Source: Candidatus Edwardsbacteria bacterium RifOxyA12_full_54_48 (GTDB lineage: Bacteria; Edwardsbacteria; AC1; EtOH8). Taken from it: DNA of 64,000 nucleotides. The position numbers and the translations under genes are program-made. Location: contig MFFN01000009.1 of NCBI GenBank assembly GCA_001777915.1, positions 23,454 to 87,453 of the forward strand, written 5' to 3'. Below the pieces are notes generated by a model. That model made no database searches. It was not told the DNA's origin and saw only the letters and a list, made by a program, of their open reading frames with translations. Shown here one piece after another: positions 62,299 to 64,000 of the stretch. Positions within the stretch are counted from its first letter, which is position 1; each line of letters begins with the position of its first letter.

Positions 62299-63198
62299 TT
62301 ATAAGTTAAAGTAGTCGCCCAACCAAAGGCAATTGTTGTAGTTGATTTCCCCTGGTTCGTGCCTGATGTAGTTGGCCGCTTTCTGTGCCGCCGATGCCGC
62401 ATAAATGATCAGCTTTTTGTCTCCCTGAAGTCTTTTCAGCCAATGGGCGCAATACGCGGCCTGTTTCCTGATGGTCATTGGCGCTATTCCAGCATAAGCG
62501 CATAGAAAAGATGATCCAAGCTCAGCTATCAACTCCTCGTTGCTGTAAGCGGCATTAAATCCTGCCTTCTCGTAAGTATTGTTCCTGTCCAGCCTTTTCT
62601 GGTGGCCTGTGGAATGGACAGCCTCATGCCAAAGGGTAGAATAATACTCTTCCGGACTGTCGAACCATTCCCTGGCTGGCATTCCAATCACATCCTCTAC
62701 CCGGTCATAATAAGCCTCCCTGGACCCTATCACCCCTGGCTTATTAGGCATGTTTTTAAATACCTCTTCGCAAGCCTCTATCGGGTTTATCTCCTGTCCT
62801 ATCTGGGGTATCTTCTCTGCCGGGATACCTGTAGTCTGCTCCAAGTTGAAAACACAGTAATACCTCATCAACGGCACCTCGGTTACCTCCCCTGATTGTG
62901 AATTGATATGTTCCAGTAGACGCCAGTAAACGATCCGGAATGCCCTCGATCCTGGCTTAACTTGTCCGCCCAATTCCGTTATCTGGTTAAAGGTCGCATA
63001 AAAAGGGCTGGCATGTTCCGATAAGGATAGGATAAGTAAATTGATGCCGTGGTATTGATGCTTGGACACCATATTCATCGGCAGATGGCTCTTCCAAGGC
63101 TTCTGCCAGGGTATGACTCCCTTCTCCATCGCTTCCAGTATCTGATCGGTTACTATCTGGGCGACATCGGGTTTGTGTGGTTTGGTTCTGGTGATCAT
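62299..63198 (-). CDS. ArdC-like antirestriction protein (ssDNA-binding plus zincin domain)
   Basis: The 299-aa protein has an N-terminal DUF1738-type domain (ILEAMEKGVIPWQKPW, NLLILSLSE, FATFNQ-like FYATFNQITELGGQVKPG). It also has a C-terminal zincin-like metallopeptidase part with HEAVH at 191-195 in STLWHEAVHSTGHQKRLDR and downstream EELIAELGSSFLC. ArdC proteins protect incoming single-stranded DNA from host restriction. AGGAGG lies 8 bp before ATG 63198. The frame runs on to 63291 through the 37-bp repeat, which is regulatory. Confidence 0.93.
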   Translation of the reverse strand: MITRTKPHKPDVAQIVTDQILEAMEKGVIPWQKPWKSHLPMNMVSKHQYHGINLLILSLSEHASPFYATFNQITELGGQVKPGSRAFRIVYWRLLEHINSQSGEVTEVPLMRYYCVFNLEQTTGIPAEKIPQIGQEINPIEACEEVFKNMPNKPGVIGSREAYYDRVEDVIGMPAREWFDSPEEYYSTLWHEAVHSTGHQKRLDRNNTYEKAGFNAAYSNEELIAELGSSFLCAYAGIAPMTIRKQAAYCAHWLKRLQGDKKLIIYAASAAQKAANYIRHEPGEINYNNCLWLGDYFNL

Positions 63199-63254
63199 GT
63201 GTTGGTCCTCCTTAATATAGGTTAATAGAAAAAAGCTACCCGGTATGGGCAGCT

Positions 63255-63291
63255 CTATAATACGTGGGTTTAGACCCAGATTCTGGGACAC
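63255..63291 (-). repeat. 37-bp repeat before the ardC-like gene (copy 2)
   Basis: 35 of 37 positions equal copy 1 at 55340, in the same orientation, 57 bp before the ardC-like start. It contains CCCAGATTCTGGG. The rest of 63199-63514 has no gene. Confidence 0.8.
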
Positions 63292-63467
63292 CTTAATTAT
63301 TCAGTCCTCTTGACAGGCGTATGCCTTTCCTTATATAATAACCATATGGCTCCTTTCAAAATATTTCTATCTTCCTGGACTTGGGAGCTCCATTTTATTG
63401 CCCGAACCGTCGCATCCGGAGCTAGGATGACGGTTCCCCGCCTGGTGCTCAACTTTGTAGCAGGGCG

Positions 63468-63483
63468 GCGGCGGATCCGCCGC
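63468..63483. repeat. 16-bp perfect palindrome near attR
   Basis: GCGGCGGATCCGCCGC, GC-rich in AT-rich surroundings, 32 bp inside the right end. Could be a recombinase accessory site or a terminator-like hairpin. Confidence 0.5.
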
Positions 63484-63514
63484 ATATTATGCCTGTTCTG
63501 AAGACATAGGCGGA

Positions 63515-63531
63515 GATTCCGTTCACCCGCT
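63515..63531 (+). repeat. attR: 17-bp direct repeat
   Basis: GATTCCGTTCACCCGCT equals the tRNA-Gly 3' end at 52640-52656. The following GTATTTTTC...GTAAG also loosely resembles the sequence after attL. Confidence 0.88.
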
Positions 63532-63676
63532 GTATTTTTCAGCGTTTTGTCTGTAAGTCTATGCTGGGGAGGTCGTTTGCATTATAACAAGCTGCCTCAT
63601 GAAAATATGAGCCTTTGACAAAAAACCGATCCGGGGCCCAGCGGATAAAATATATCTCAGTTTTGACAAAATATAG

Positions 63677-63704
63677 TTGACAAATCCTGAAAATTTGATA
63701 TAAT
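63677..63704 (+). promoter_or_regulatory. Promoter of tRNA-Thr(GGT)-tuf
   Basis: TTGACA (63677-63682), 16-bp spacer and TATAAT (63699-63704). A second TTGACA lies at 63663. It supplies transcription for the half of the operon cut off by the island; about 90 nt of leader follows. Confidence 0.8.
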
Positions 63705-63795
63705 TACAATTCTTCCGAAAAAACAGACTCTGCCGCCCAAAGTAGTGGTGACTTGGGGGGATAGGGGTTTATTGTTTTTTCCTCTTGAAACCAAC

Positions 63796-63871
<76 letters not shown>

Positions 63872-63922
63872 TTTGAAAATATGAATTCTTAAAGAATAAA
63901 TCCTTTTATAAGGAGAAGCGCC

Positions 63923-64000
63923 ATGGCCAAAGCAAAATTCGAGCGAACCAAGCCGCACGTAAATATCGGGACGATCGGTCACGTTGACCACGGCAAGACG
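63923..64000 (+). CDS. tuf: Elongation factor Tu, N-terminal fragment (cut by window end)
   Basis: The 26 visible residues start [20 protein letters not shown] and continue into the P-loop HVDHGKT, diagnostic of EF-Tu. AAGGAG lies 8 bp before the ATG. It delivers aminoacyl-tRNA to the ribosome. Coding continues past base 64000. Confidence 0.97.

Larger units (their letters stand above)
52640..63531. mobile_element. Integrative element inserted at tRNA-Gly within the tRNA-tuf operon
   Basis: About 10.9 kb lies between identical 17-bp repeats at the tRNA-Gly 3' end and before the second tRNA-Thr. Contents in leftward order from the right end: ArdC-like, small ribbon protein, RadC-like, then the XRE switch (rightward), four small unknown proteins, ankyrin protein, exported barrel-like protein, two unknown proteins, a coupled small gene and Rep, and the serine recombinase at the left edge. 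The region is AT-rich compared with the host. Rep plus tandem repeats suggests it can exist as a plasmid or circle. No relaxase, capsid or terminase genes are recognisable, so I call it an integrative plasmid or satellite-like element. Confidence 0.85.

Noticed and set aside
62299-63291. Longer ArdC-like start giving MSQNLGLNPRII
   Set aside because: Same repeat translated; AGGAGG points to ATG 63198.
63297-63485. 62-aa Arg-rich leftward frame near attR
   Set aside because: No clear ribosome site, runs through a 16-bp palindrome, and composition looks like a GC-rich non-coding patch.

Overview
The window reads as a chromosome segment of an uncultivated Gram-negative bacterium. It carries LPS/Kdo genes (kdsA, kdsD/kpsF, an LpxL-type acyltransferase, lptC, an lptA/OstA-like gene), lipoproteins and beta-barrel-like exported proteins. 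A PPi-type phosphofructokinase, DUF4175/DUF4159 proteins, many TPR proteins and palindromic dispersed repeats suggest an FCB-related candidate phylum of the Edwardsbacteria/TA06/WOR-3 kind; this placement is an impression from gene content and was not computed. The host genes are GC-rich. The first 1.3 kb and the island at 52.6-63.5 kb are visibly more AT-rich.

Layout. 0-1.3 kb: an orphan Rhs C-terminal tip with a phospholipase A2-like toxin domain and a small membrane protein that is probably its immunity partner. 1.3-9.5 kb: XRE regulator, GHL10 glycosidase-like protein, DUF4159, DUF4175 and TPR proteins, and a ClpP whose catalytic Asp position reads Asn. 9.5-12.2 kb: tRNA-Phe, an outer-membrane-type protein, ComF. 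12.4-18.7 kb: a glycolysis block (PPi-PFK fused to a cyclic-nucleotide-binding domain, class II aldolase, GAPDH) interleaved with a baeRF/eRF1-like protein and a cytidylate-kinase-like protein. 18.8-21.2 kb: an exported metallophosphatase-thioredoxin-thioredoxin-CcdA fusion. 22-34.6 kb: TPR, kdsA, MuiA-like DUF4139, kdsD, lpxL, lptC, lptA, rpoN, lipA, hpf, hprK; several of these overlap by ATGA, so they are probably cotranscribed. 34.8-38.9 kb: GH57 glucanotransferase/amylase, HPr and EI, which with HprK make a regulatory PTS without any visible EII. 39-52 kb: DegT aminotransferase, rlmN, three zinc-ribbon proteins, dnaE, two exported proteins and a second TPR protein.

52.2-64 kb: the most interesting part. 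The tRNA order Thr(TGT)-Tyr(GTA)-Gly(TCC)-Thr(GGT)-tuf is that of the classical thrU-tyrU-glyT-thrT-tufB operon, but here about 10.9 kb is inserted between tRNA-Gly and the second tRNA-Thr. The insert is bounded by a 17-bp direct repeat derived from the tRNA-Gly 3' end. It carries a large serine recombinase whose reading frame ends inside the tRNA, a putative phage/plasmid-type Rep, tandem 10-bp repeats, an XRE switch, RadC-like and ArdC-like proteins, an ankyrin protein, several unknown proteins, two tiny membrane proteins, a 37-bp repeat in front of both rep and ardC, and a GC-rich hairpin repeat (three copies) bracketing two cargo genes. I call it an integrative element or satellite-like plasmid.

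Two single-gene cassettes coding for nuclease-fold proteins (GxxExxY at 26.2 kb, DUF559 at 43.0 kb) are each bracketed by copies of a different dispersed repeat. They may be small repeat-associated mobile units.
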